A stretch of 64,000 nucleotides of DNA from Brienomyrus brachyistius (lineage: Eukaryota > Chordata > Actinopteri > Osteoglossiformes > Mormyridae), in assembly GCF_023856365.1 (NCBI RefSeq), contig NC_064552.1, positions 6,687,160 to 6,751,159 of the forward strand. The letters run 5' to 3'. Below are positions 35,701 to 48,400 of this stretch, one piece after another. Within the stretch, counting starts at the first letter, position 1; each line of letters begins with the position of its first letter. A model generated the notes under the pieces. The model was not told the origin of the DNA. It made no database searches and saw nothing but the letters and a program-made list of their open reading frames with translations. The position numbers were made by a program, and so were the translations under genes.

Positions 35701-35855
35701 GTGGATTGCTGGAGTGTGGAAATTTAAACTCTCAGATGAATTGTATATATTTTTTATTATTGTTGTTTCTAAAGTTTTGTTCCTCATGTAAAATAGAGCC
35801 TGAATATCACTGGCTAAACACAATCCATTTTGGTCTGATTTTATTGGCTGCCAGC

Positions 35856-35940
<85 letters not shown>

Positions 35941-38900
35941 GGTAATATTTTTAATGGAATAGAAATGGCTTTACGTAAAAAAAATTGTCTTGGTTTCACT
36001 TGTCCACCATCCACCAGCCACATACCCCACGGAGGTCCAGATCTGGCCCTGTCGGCTCTGATAAAACATGGGCTCGCTGCCCGTCGCGTGAAAAATAAAT
36101 GATTCATGCCGTGTTTACTAAATAGCTCATGGTGAAATTGATTGTGTTCTAGCATGCTCTTTGAATTCTGATTTGAGCGTCTCATTGTCCGCTCCTCTAT
36201 CTTGTGGCTGCAGCTTCAGCAGGACATCCAAGTGTGCCAGAACGAGTGTTCCCGCGAGAGCCGCAGGAAAGAGAAGTTAGAGAAGGAAGTTGCACAGCTG
36301 CACGCTGACCTGGATGCCAGGCAGGCGGACATCAGAGCGCTGAATCTGCAGATCCATCGCAGCAAAGACGAGCAGCAGAGGCTTGAGCAACAGCTGCGAG
36401 AGCAGAAGGTGGGCTGGCTTGGATGCCATCCTAAGATCAATCCCACTGAGATTATTTTGTACTGATACTAAAATAACTGGCCACACCAGCTACTGGCCTT
36501 GCCATAGATACAGCAGTACAGTCACCAGTGTCACTCTGTATTTAGCATGCCTTGTAATGCTTTGTATTTGGACAGTTAACTGTTGAAATATGGTATTGTA
36601 GGATAGTAAAAAACAGTTCAATAGTAATTATTGGATCATTGTTCTGTTAAATGCTTGGTTAACATCCCAGATTGCACTGTAAAACTCCTAAGGACATGCA
36701 GACATGTGCATACAATCAATGAACACTCATTGACACACAGGCGCACAACTGCTTGCCCATTAAGTCTGATGTGGCTTGCAGAGGCAGAAAGTCCAGGTCC
36801 AGAAATTACAAATCCAGACCAAGGTTTTGTTTCAACCAACCAGTTGAGCACCCTGTGACTGTGACTCTTCATACTCAACTGGTTGGTTGAAGCATAATTT
36901 TGGTCTGGGTTTCTGCTTTCTGGACATGAGCTTTCCATCTCTGTTGGTTTGCTGGGAGGATCCCGATAGCTTACAGTAAACAGAGCTGTTCTGCGTGGTG
37001 TTTTCATCTGGAATTACACCCGTGCTTATGACCTTACAGATTCTCAATGAGAGAGCTGCAAAGGAACTTGAGCAACTGCACATAAGAAATGGAAAGCTCC
37101 AGCAAGAGAACGAGCAGAATGCTCTGAGTATGGAACAGCTGTCCCTGGAGAACCAGCAAAGGGCATCAGATCTGAAGGTAGCTTCCGAGTCCGTATTTGA
37201 AGAACGAGACTGAGCACTTACAGCAGAAGTTCAGAGGACACTTTCTTTCACACTTTTATTAAATCCTGGCAGGTATAAGTTGTCAAATCACAAAATGACA
37301 AAGGTCTTACTTATATAATGTAATTCTCGGGGAAAAAGGGTTGGTGTTAGAGCACCTTTAATCTTTAAAGCCATTTCGGATGAATGATGTATGCCGTGAA
37401 TATTTTGTTGGCAGAGAGATTTTGAATTAAGAACATTTTTCCGATATCGTGCTTTCCTGTGGCTGAAAAACTTGCATGCAATTAATGCATATAGGATGTA
37501 TCTAAAATGTAATGTTTTCAGAGCTACATACATTTTGGTTTAAAGGTGGATAACAAAGTTAATGACAAGGAAACATTAACTACAAACATCCATGAAAACA
37601 ACACGTTTATTCACACCTTTATGTTAAAAAACCTTTCTCCAGTCTTTCTTTAAAGAATCACCTTTGAGATACTTTTGAAACTGATCCTGCAATTATCTGT
37701 AATTAGAATTCTCTCTGGTATCTAAGCAACCACTTCTTTAGTGCAATTTAAAGAAAATTAAGGACAGAAGTGGTATAATATATGGCGACACTTGTTGCAA
37801 AATGTTAATATATGCATCTCATGTATATTTTGAAATGCATGATTGGGCTGCTGGTAATTTTGGGAGACTAAGTGTATGCAGTTTTAAATCTATCCACAAG
37901 GGGACACTAGTGATATACATAAGTCATCAAATACACTATGTAACATAATTTGTTTCCCCTGTTTTATTTTTTGCATGCATAACTAGAGAATATATATATA
38001 TATATAATTTATATTTTTAAATGTATTACACTACATGATATCTAAGCAAAGTATTCTGTATCTGTTAAAAGACCGTTATCAGTCACTTATTTAAATGTGC
38101 TACTTGAGTGGTGATATGGCAGGTAGAGCAGGTAATGCAGTCTGTTTATAAGTTATTTAAAAGGCTGGATGCTGGTGGTACAGTCATTTTTGTCACTGTG
38201 GATGTATTTTATGTAGAAAAAGCCATCATGCTCATAAATGCAAGGTACATAAATCTCCAGCGCGACTTCTCTCTTGAAGTGATAAAAGGGGAAATGCAAT
38301 GTGCTACCTTTAACTTTGCTTTTGCTCCTTAGCACGCTCACTCCATATTTGCTCTTTTCATTATCATTTCAGACAACAGCTTGGTTTTTATCTAATGCAG
38401 CACTTTGAGACCTGCACAGAATCATTTTCATGTGTTGTCATATATGTAAAACACCATATACTGATCTCAGTCAGAGCTCTTTGAAGGAAAGGAAAAAATA
38501 ACTCTAATCTTTTTGTTTGACTAATCTTTTGAGAATTCAAAGGTGTTTCTGTAAAGGCTTTGGACAGAATAATCTTAGACAGTTTTTTGGGTCCAGTAAA
38601 ATGACTGCCTGTTTTTTTTCTACTAGATGAAAGAGGGGGAGGTAAATGAGATGCGTCAGGAGATATCCAAACTAATGAAGATGAGGGAAGCCCTCCAGAG
38701 GAGAGTGCGACAGGCGGAAGAGCAGAAACTGGACATAGAGCAACAGCGAGAGACGCTTAAAAACCAGATGACTGGGTTGGAAAAAGGCAAGGGGCTTCAT
38801 GCCTTGTAAAAGCATTTCCTTCATACCTGTCTCTGCCATGTTGGAGAATCTTGTTTACATGAAATTTAATTCTGTGTCAAGGAAAAAGAAAGTCAGACAC

Positions 38901-41900
38901 TAGTATCATTACTGACCTTATGGCCTCATTAAGAGTCCCTGAACGTACACGCAAAATAAAGGCATGCTATTATGTGACTGATTATTAATGCTAATAGCAA
39001 TGCTAATGATTCAAGAAAGTGACTGGAAACCATAATGTGTTGTACTAAGTAGTGCCAAAAGCAGCATAAGCTGAGTAACTGAAACGATGTTAGGTGACAT
39101 CTGGGTCTTTGACTATTCATCATGCTCCGAAGTTACAGTTTACCCGCCTTACAATATATTTGTTGCCATGTTCTTGTGGGTTTCTTTCAGAACGATCACT
39201 GGTTTATTATTAGTCTAGACATGGAAATTGGCCTCGTTCTTTGTTTTGGTATCTCAGGTTTGTTATAAGTTATATGATATATTGGCGTCTATATGAAGTA
39301 GTACAACGTTATTAGTATGGTTTCAGTGAAATACTGTAGTGTTCTGAAAATGTGGCATTATCATCATTGTTAGAAATGGAATCTGCTAAAAAACAGCTGG
39401 AAATTGACAAGAAAGCCATGGATGAGTTGGTGAGAGAAAGAGATATCCTGAACAAGGTACATAAAAATTATTTTTTTTCTGAAATATTCATTCTAATGAG
39501 ATATACCTGCTAAGCAATACATAACTAATGTATCACTGTGACACATGCATATTTGACACATGAAATATGCATATCATGTTACGTGATCACATCATAGCAT
39601 AAAATTCTCCCGAGGGAATAATTATATTACCAGTTAAATTACCAGCTACATTTTTGGCGTGTAGTTTCCGTTCAATGTGCAGCGCAGCTGTACTCCACTC
39701 TTGACATATGTATCTACATTAGTGATGGCTTCTCCCACTGAAAGCCCTGCTTTTTCCTGCTCAGAATATGATCAAGGCTGCTAATGCTACTGAGAAGCAG
39801 CTAAGTCTGGTGAAGGTCCACGAGCAGTCAAAGAAGAATCTCAACCAGGAGATTGTGAACTACAGGGAGGAAGCTCAGAAACAACGGAAGATCATCTACC
39901 AGCTGGAGAAAGACCGAGACCGCTACATTAATGAAGCTAGTGATCTCACGCAAAAGGCAAGGTAGAAAGGTCGTGTAAGACATGACTATACCAACTAAAG
40001 TACCTGTGTGATATCTTTTTGGCTACTGTTGCACCTGATGATATTCATTTCCCATTAAGCTATGTACTAATCAATCAAATGACAAACACCATATTTACGC
40101 CCCATGAGATTTAAGTATGAATCAGACAGCCATATTATCTATGGCCGTCAAAATGCAATACTTGTTAAGTTAGCGGGGAAAGTGTTAGATCAAGCTCCGA
40201 TCTTGGCCTGGTTCAAATCTGAATCTTGGTTTTATTTCCAAAATTTGTGAAGATTATTCCTAACTTTTTGCCATTATTAAAATACAGAATGTATTTTTTG
40301 CACCAGTACAGCTACTTTTCTAATGTACCTTTACTTTGGCGGGAATATTACTTCATTTTTATTACTAGCCCTTGAACGCCAAGTTAAAACTGAATGTGTA
40401 ATAGTGGCACTTTCTCTATAGAGCCCTTTTGTAAACAGCCCTTTTCTTGGTCTTTGGTAATATCTTAACTATGGAGCTTTGTTGAAATGATCAATTTTAT
40501 CTGTAATGTTCATTGTTGCACTTAACATATTAGCTATGCATTCATTGTAATTGTCATTTAGCTTTAAAATGCTAATTCCCATCTTTATTAAACCTAAGAA
40601 TGAATTACCTAGTTTCTAAGCATTTATCTGTTATAATGATTTATTGCTTTCGGTTTATTGAATTCTTTAGCCTGACGAATGGATGAATAAAAATAAAAAG
40701 ACAGTTATAAATGTGGAAGTTATAAATGTACTTGGATATTTATATTTCACATTTTAAAATGTTTTCATAGTCAGTTTCAATAAGACAACACAGAATCTAC
40801 TTTCTGATTCATATCTCATCTTCATTAAATGAACTGAATCATAGTACTATAATAATACATTTCATTTACCCAGATGGCTCTTTCTTGTTTGATGAGTGAT
40901 ACATCAAATGGAGTTGCATTCATTAACTAAAAGCACATCCCTATGCAGTTGATTAATAAATTAATTATATACAATCTTGTAACTGTTTTTGAACATGTGT
41001 GATGAGCCCGTATTAGATAATAATTGGCACGAATGCTAATAAAATAATCATAATAATAAACAGTTACTTCTTTTTCTACTTGGCAGGTTCTACAAAACAT
41101 GGAAGACATTAAAGTAAGAGAAATGCAGATCTTTGACTACAAGAAAAAGATAGCTGAAGCTGAAACAAAGCTAAAACAGCAACAGAACCTCTATGAAGCA
41201 GTGCGGTCCGACAAGAACCTCTACAGCAAGACCCTCCTGGAAGCCCAGGTACACTTCACTCTTAACGAGTCTGTTGGTACCAGCCAGTTTGTTTTGGCAC
41301 TCGTAGGTGTTAAATAATGCAACCTTTTCGCCCCTTGGATCATTAAGCTCCGGTAGATCATTTTCTGTTAGTAAACAATCTCATTAATATGGAAATTACA
41401 TCTTCTGTTTGGTAAGTGCCATTTTATTGGGTTAGATTTTGATAAGAAAGGTGGAAAGCTCCACTCTAAAGATTATCTCATGGTTATATCGCTCAAAGGT
41501 TTCCTTCGGTTTTTTGCAGGATATTGTTAGTCAAAAACAAAAACATTTTAGTCGTATAAATTCACAGTTCTGTGATGGGTTGGCACCCCATCCTGGGTTG
41601 TTTCCTGCTTTGTGCCCGTAGCCTCCGGGACAGGCTCTGGACCCCCCACGACCTTGTATAGAACAAGTGGTTTCAGGAAAAGGACGGAAGGAAATTCATA
41701 GTTTTGAAGTTTTTCCTTTATTGCTCTGCATTTTTGAAAAAAAAAATGTGTATATACAAAAAACATGCTTTATATACAATTTATACTTTTACTTTTATCA
41801 TTGATATTAATATTGATAATCGGATCATTTCTGATAAAGGATGAGATCATTGAAATGAAGCAGAAACTGAAGACCATGAATCATCAGATGGATCAGTTGA

Positions 41901-44900
41901 AAGAGGAGATCGCTGGAAAGGAATCCGCTCTTATACGAGAACACACTGAATTCCAGCGAGTGGAAAAAGAAAACGAAGCACTCAAGGTAGGCCTGCTTCA
42001 TTGTCAAACGCAATGGCCTTATTTTGTCATAGGAAAAGAGGCATCGCTCTTTGCACTGAAAGTCACAGAGTCCACTAAGCTTGCAATCTCCTCAATCACA
42101 GACTATATTTGGGGCTTTGGATCTTCTAAGAATGGCATTGCACATTGCTTTTTAATGTACTTTAGTAATGAGTGTGAATTAAATGATGCTGTAACGAGTT
42201 GACCATTAAATCATGACATGCTTTGTTGTTACCCTATAGTCCTGTGTAGATTACTAAAATAATGAAAGGAAAATTAAAGTTAATTTCCGCTGAGTTCCAT
42301 TGCAATCTACGAGAATCACTTTGACTGTTTATGTTCGAGCCTTGCTTTCTCAGCAACAACAAAGTACAAGATATGCTCAGCATGCAGTGATCTCTGAAAA
42401 GCGACCATTCGTCTGGCCCTGTGTGAGATTACAGGCAGCAGTGATAGACACACAGGCATGTGCAGAGAGAGATTTGGCTATTCGCACAAGAGCAAAGAAA
42501 AGTCACACTTCTAAAGGACCAGAAGTATAGGCGAATACGGCCTTTATCTACCTCATAAGCATATGCTGGCAAATTATCAAAAACTGTTACTGAGGGTACG
42601 ACTTACAAAATATTTATATATACAGTAGTACACAAAATATTTATATATAACACTATATAGGTGTAAGTACATTTATAAACTATGTAGTATACAATGAATT
42701 ACTGTAGTGTGTCAGTGTTGAATGTTTATTACAATATGAGATATGTGAAGGAAAAAAATCTTATTTTGGGGAGGATTGATCCATTTATCTATATCTACAG
42801 ACACACTGCAAAATCATTGATTAAATTACTCTTCAGTAGATTAACAGGCAGGCTAGCTCAACCAAATCAAACAGCTTTAATGTACCAATATCAGTAATTT
42901 AAGTAAAATCTTAAATTATGCAAATTTATTTTCGTGCATTATTCTTCTGTATATTTGACTAAGATATATGTCCTGTATAATACCATTGCATTTCAATTTC
43001 ATATCTGAAATTAGTTTGGGCTCAAATTCATTTAGTTAATTCAATGTGTCAATGCCACAAAACTATCATAGTCTGTGAGTTTGCGAATGATTTAGTATTC
43101 ATGCATAACTTTCTTGTTGCATCCTTAATTGCAAGTTTTATTTTTTCAATTCCCAATTTTAAGCAATACTATCTACAGTCCATCTAAATTTGAAATAAAA
43201 CAAAATACATTTGCAGTTAATTTGCCCTTTAATGATTAACATAGTGTAATGCATTTTATAATTGTGCAGCTTTTTGCAATTCACCCAGCTGTCAGTGTGT
43301 CAGACTACAAACTGTCATTGTTCTGTATTGTAATTTCTGGACTTATCTTTGGTTTAAGAATGTACATCACCATGCCGAGAGCATTAAAAAAATATTCTCA
43401 TTCATATTGTGGCCAGCAGCCAGCAAATCAATAAAGCAAGTCCAAGAGATCTGGGCCTGGTAAACCATTTGGTGGGATCTGAACAGATGGATTTTGAGGA
43501 ATCAGACAGTGCAGCCCTGATCTTCACGGATAGCTGGTTCAACCACTGAGGGGAAAGGAAAGGGGGGAGAGGAAAGGAGAAGTTAGGGCAAGATTAGCTA
43601 GCTGTAACTTATATATAATCTTTAAACATAATGCAGAAGAGTTACAATTATAGTTCTCAAGAAAAGAAAAAATTAATGACACAACTGGAGTAAAAACTTG
43701 CTGTAAATTAGGTTAATGAGGAAACTTGCAAGACAGAGTGTTTAGAACTATTGTGACACATTTTGGTATTTAAGGGCATCGTAATTAAATGAGTGGGATG
43801 TTTTAAACCAAGCAAGGAGGGAGCCTAGGGATCAGCTCTGTATACTGGATGATGGAAGTAATTCTAGACGTTGTATTGATTTATTGTTTTAAAAATTACC
43901 TTTGATACAGCATGATCACATGATTCAAATGTGACAAAATCATAAATGCATTTTTCTGTCCATCCATCCATCCATCCATCCATCCATCCATCCATCCATC
44001 CATCCATCCATCCATCCATCCATCCATTTCCCATTCTGTTTATATAACTGAGGTTTATATTTCTCAAATAACAATAAAACATATATTTAGTACCTGAAGA
44101 TCCATCCATACATCCATCCATCCATCCATCTCCCCCTTCCTATACCCACTTGTCCTATGCACAGTTGGGGGGCCCAGAAGCTACAGGCACAAGGCAGGGA
44201 ATAACTCAGGATGGAGCCCCAAACCATCTTTCTCAATCCATGAAACATGTATTATTTACGTTGCACAAAATAAAGTTTTATGTAAAGTAGCATGTAATTA
44301 AGAGTATGTTATTTATGGTAGCAAGAAAAACAAACACATTTCACTGAGAAAAGCCCATATGTTGTGTGCAGGTTCAGTACCTGGTGAAGGCTACATGTGG
44401 CATAGTAAATGTAATTGATGTGTAGTATGTTTAACTCTATGTATTGTAAATTCTGTATAGTTAGTTCTGAGATTGGTCATCTCTGATTCAATGCACACCA
44501 AACTACAGTTTGTGGTAATAAGAGGATATTTTGTTTATATTTAGGGTATATATTTTGCACATGAAATATTTCTAGATTTTCGTTGTTTTCATTGGATATT
44601 TGGATGCCAGTTCTATTCTTTTTTTTTTCTCTTACTCACGTTAAGCTCAGCTGAGCTTAGACAAATTCTGCCCTTCCTTTGCTCCTGATCCTGATGTGTC
44701 CCACTTTTTTCCTCGTCTCAAAATTTCCAGTGTACTTTTAGTGCTAAATCAAAAGTTTTGTCCTGTGAGATATCTTTATTGTATATATCGTTATATGATA
44801 TCTAAAAGATTACTTTTAATTTATGTAACAGATATGTCAGTTTTCACAGTCACTGATTTAAGCGTACTAAATCTTCTGCTTTGTGAAGTTTGTTAAACTA

Positions 44901-45406
44901 GACAGGACTTTAAATTTGACTCCTTTTAAAATTAGTATGCCATCTAGGGTCTGTATACTTCCGTAGTATTTACAGGGTGTCAGTATATTACATTTATGAC
45001 AGCACGTCAATAATGCCGTCAGTTAATGGTGACAAGTATAGATTTATTGACTCATCTGACAAAAAGCTGTCCTATCATCTTTTATGATTCTTTTTGGTCT
45101 AATTTTAGTCTATATTCTGTCCAAATGCTTTAGTATCTTACAAAAACTTTCAGATGGCAGCTTCAAACATTTCATATCAGGCTGTTCTTGATTAATCCGA
45201 GTCATTGCCACACAAGTCCATAGCATATTGACTGTTACCCATTTCAAGAAAGGAAAATTAAGCGTAATCACTGAGAAATATTTATTTACAAATTTGGATT
45301 TATTTTTACATATTCTCTTGTTGGTAATATGGTGACTCAGTGGGTAGCATTGTTGCTTCACAGCTTCAGGGTTGGGGGACTGAGATCCCACCCCCCCCCC
45401 CCCATA

Positions 45407-45440
<34 letters not shown>

Positions 45441-48400
45441 TAGGCATTTTCTGTAAATCAAAATAACACTAAAAGCATTGGTCTATAATTTCCATTTATT
45501 CTCTTATAATTGCACCCCTTTGCTGTAATTTAATTTAATCAGAACAAATTGTTGAGAATATATGTGGTAATCACATCAAGCATTTATGTTTAGGAAAAAC
45601 ACTCATTGTCAGACTCAAACAAGAATCCAGCTTCTAGATGTATACAACAAATCAACCTTGTGGTTGGCATCTTCGTCCAGTTAACACTACAATCTTTTGT
45701 TAAGGTGTTTTTTTTTACACATTTTGATTTTCTTGTAATTTCAGTTAGTCATTTTAATCCATAAATTACTCATAAATTGCAATTGCTGATTTTTGCAAAC
45801 CTTATTTTTTTTTATTATTGTTTGTATTATGTAAATTTCTTCATTAGGAACATTTAGCTAGTACCAGGCAGGACCCACTTTCGCCCTCAGCACCACTTCA
45901 AACTCAAATGTCTTCAGATAAACCTTTTAAAAATCACATTTCAGACCTTGTGCTCTTCATTTTATCTTAACTATAGACGTGCTAGTGCATGAAAATCCCA
46001 GGAGGATTGCTAGTGCTAAGATTCTGGATATACCAGACATCTTAGCCATGCAAATGCTTAGTGGAACAGTAAGCGTACTGCTTGACCTCTTGGCTATTTG
46101 CCCAAGCAAGCAGATGTATCTAATAAGCGGGTCACTGAGTATATTTGTTGCAATAAATATGTTTCATTTATTCCTCTTATTTAAGCAGTTCTATCAAAAT
46201 GATGTTCTTGCACAACTATCCATCTTAGACACTTGAGTTCTCCCCAGAACTCAGTTCATGCTGTAATTCCGTCAATTAGGAGCAGTTCCATGTCATTGTG
46301 TAGCATAATGAGTTCAGTTCCCCAAAATGAGAAACCTGTAGAATGCAACCCAATGTAATGCAGTTTTCACTTCGTATAGTGAGTAGAGGTTGGATTTGTT
46401 TGGTTGGATTTGTTTGGTTGGATTTGTTCAGTTGGATTAGTTCAGATGGATTTGTTGCCTCTTTAAAGGCTTATAGAAACATTGCACTCTAATCCCCTTG
46501 CTGTTCAGATCATCCTTCTGCCCTCACCCCCAGCTATCCTTTTCATGCTTTATAAAGAAACAAATAGGTACCTTTCCAGGAATTCATTAACATTTTAATG
46601 AATGGTATATGGTCATAAAAAAACATGGCTGAAGATAATAAGAGTTGAATCTGACTGGTTCCTTTGAACTCTCACAAAAGTGGCTCAGCTGATTATTGCA
46701 CAGTAACACGTCGCTATTGATTCTCAGGATATCCAATTACATGCTTCATCTACTGTCTCAAAATGTTTATTGGGCTCATAAAATATAAATAAATAACTGA
46801 CTCGAAATAAGAGTGACACTGTAACCATATTTCCTTACAATTTAGATTCAAAGGTTACGGCAGAGAGTCTTTCTAGGTCACTAGCATTTACAGCAAGTGC
46901 TGAGTCAATGTTTAAGGTAGAATATGATACACATCTGTGTTCTTTCATTTATCTCTGGCATTTCGTGCATGCTGGCTGTTCATCAGACTCAAGTACGCTC
47001 TGATTGTAGGCAAACATATCTTAGAGTAGGGATACATTTATGTTGAATTGATATAAAGAGTACATTTTAGAGGTAAGCTTACTTTGGACAGACAATGGTT
47101 CCATCACTAAACTGCATATTTGCTTTTCCATGTATTATCAGAACAATGTCATTTATTGAAGAAAGAAGGGTAGTTTACAAGTAACTATTGCATTCAACAG
47201 TTCATTTTGCAAAAAATGACAACATACAATCACATAATCGCAGTGCTTGAACATTTCAGGGCATTCTGGGAGTGAGGCCAACTCCGTGTACCTGACCTGG
47301 ATATAGATGAAGATATTTAGCCTTTTGAATCTTTTCTGCGTGACATTTTTCCACCAGTCTTTTAGGAAGAAAGATGTTGAAAATAAGGTGACGAATCATA
47401 GAATTATTTTCCCTACAGCTGCATTCAGTGATATTTATGTCAATATCTTTTGATGCAAAATACAAAATGTCTGTGAGGGCTGTATGTTGTATATACATAC
47501 ACATTAGGATAAACTGTATTTTCCTACTACAGGCAGAAGTTACAAAGATGAAACAGCTGGCCCAGGAGTCAAAGCAGTTCATTGACAACCAGGAGGCAGA
47601 GGAGAGAAAGCTGCTGAAGATCATAGCCGATGCTGACGCTAAAAGGGTCCGACAGAAGAAGGAATTGGATCAGGTAGAAGAATGGGTTTCTACTTCATTG
47701 AGCTAACTCACTGTGCGCAACATGATAAAAGGGCAGAGTCTGGTCCAGCCCTTAGCTCATTAAACTCAAACATGTCTCTTGCTTGAGGTAGCAGCTCCTA
47801 ACCTCTTGAAAGTAACCAGGTTTTTAGGATTTAGTCCTACGCTTAGTTATAAATTTTTAAGAGAACATTCCTAATTCTCAACAGGTATGTATAAAACGAA
47901 CACAAGAGTATTTTGCAAGGCAAGATAAATGCAGATTTCAGCAGTGAATATTGCCACTCATTATGATATTCTGATGCCAGTACTCAAAGTTACCTGGAAG
48001 TAAACTTTAATTTCATTCAGAAAATCTTGATAATATCGATACATATACAAAATAAACATACAAGAAATTAATTTTATGCCGATATATGTGTATGCATATG
48101 TAGCTATAATTATGTATTTATTAATATAGTGTTATTGTTTTTTTTATTCCCTTAATTAGATTTGAAGAGGCTCCATAATTTTTTTGTAATTCATAAGAAA
48201 CTGTGTGCAGTTGCATAGTATTTACCTGTAGAAATACCATTCAGATATTTCACACGTCGTGAAGTGACTGTTCGGTTGGGTTTGTCGGATTGGATCTGTT
48301 GTCTCATTAAAAGCTTAGAGAAATGTTGCCCTTTAATCCCTTCGCTGCTTGGAACATCATCCTGCCCTCACCCCAAGCTATCCTTTTCATCCCTTATATG

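Larger units (their letters stand above)
41987..47532 (+). other. cfap58: CFAP58 intron 11 (5.5 kb)
   Basis: A GT-AG intron ending in ttttcctactacag. It holds a purine-rich GA tract (about 43548-43590), a CATC microsatellite and SINE piece (43960-44215), a C-run/TG tract (45389-45442), a family A fragment (45975-46142) and a minisatellite block (46388-46640). The remainder is AT-rich and unique. Confidence 0.65.

Noticed and set aside
35695..36185. Open frames with long Cys-Val and Thr-His runs
   Set aside because: They are translations of the CA/TA microsatellite.
39957..39963. GT donor four bases after exon 9 (gcaagGTAGAA)
   Set aside because: Using it would shift the frame into exon 10 and destroy the conserved [10 protein letters not shown] sequence.
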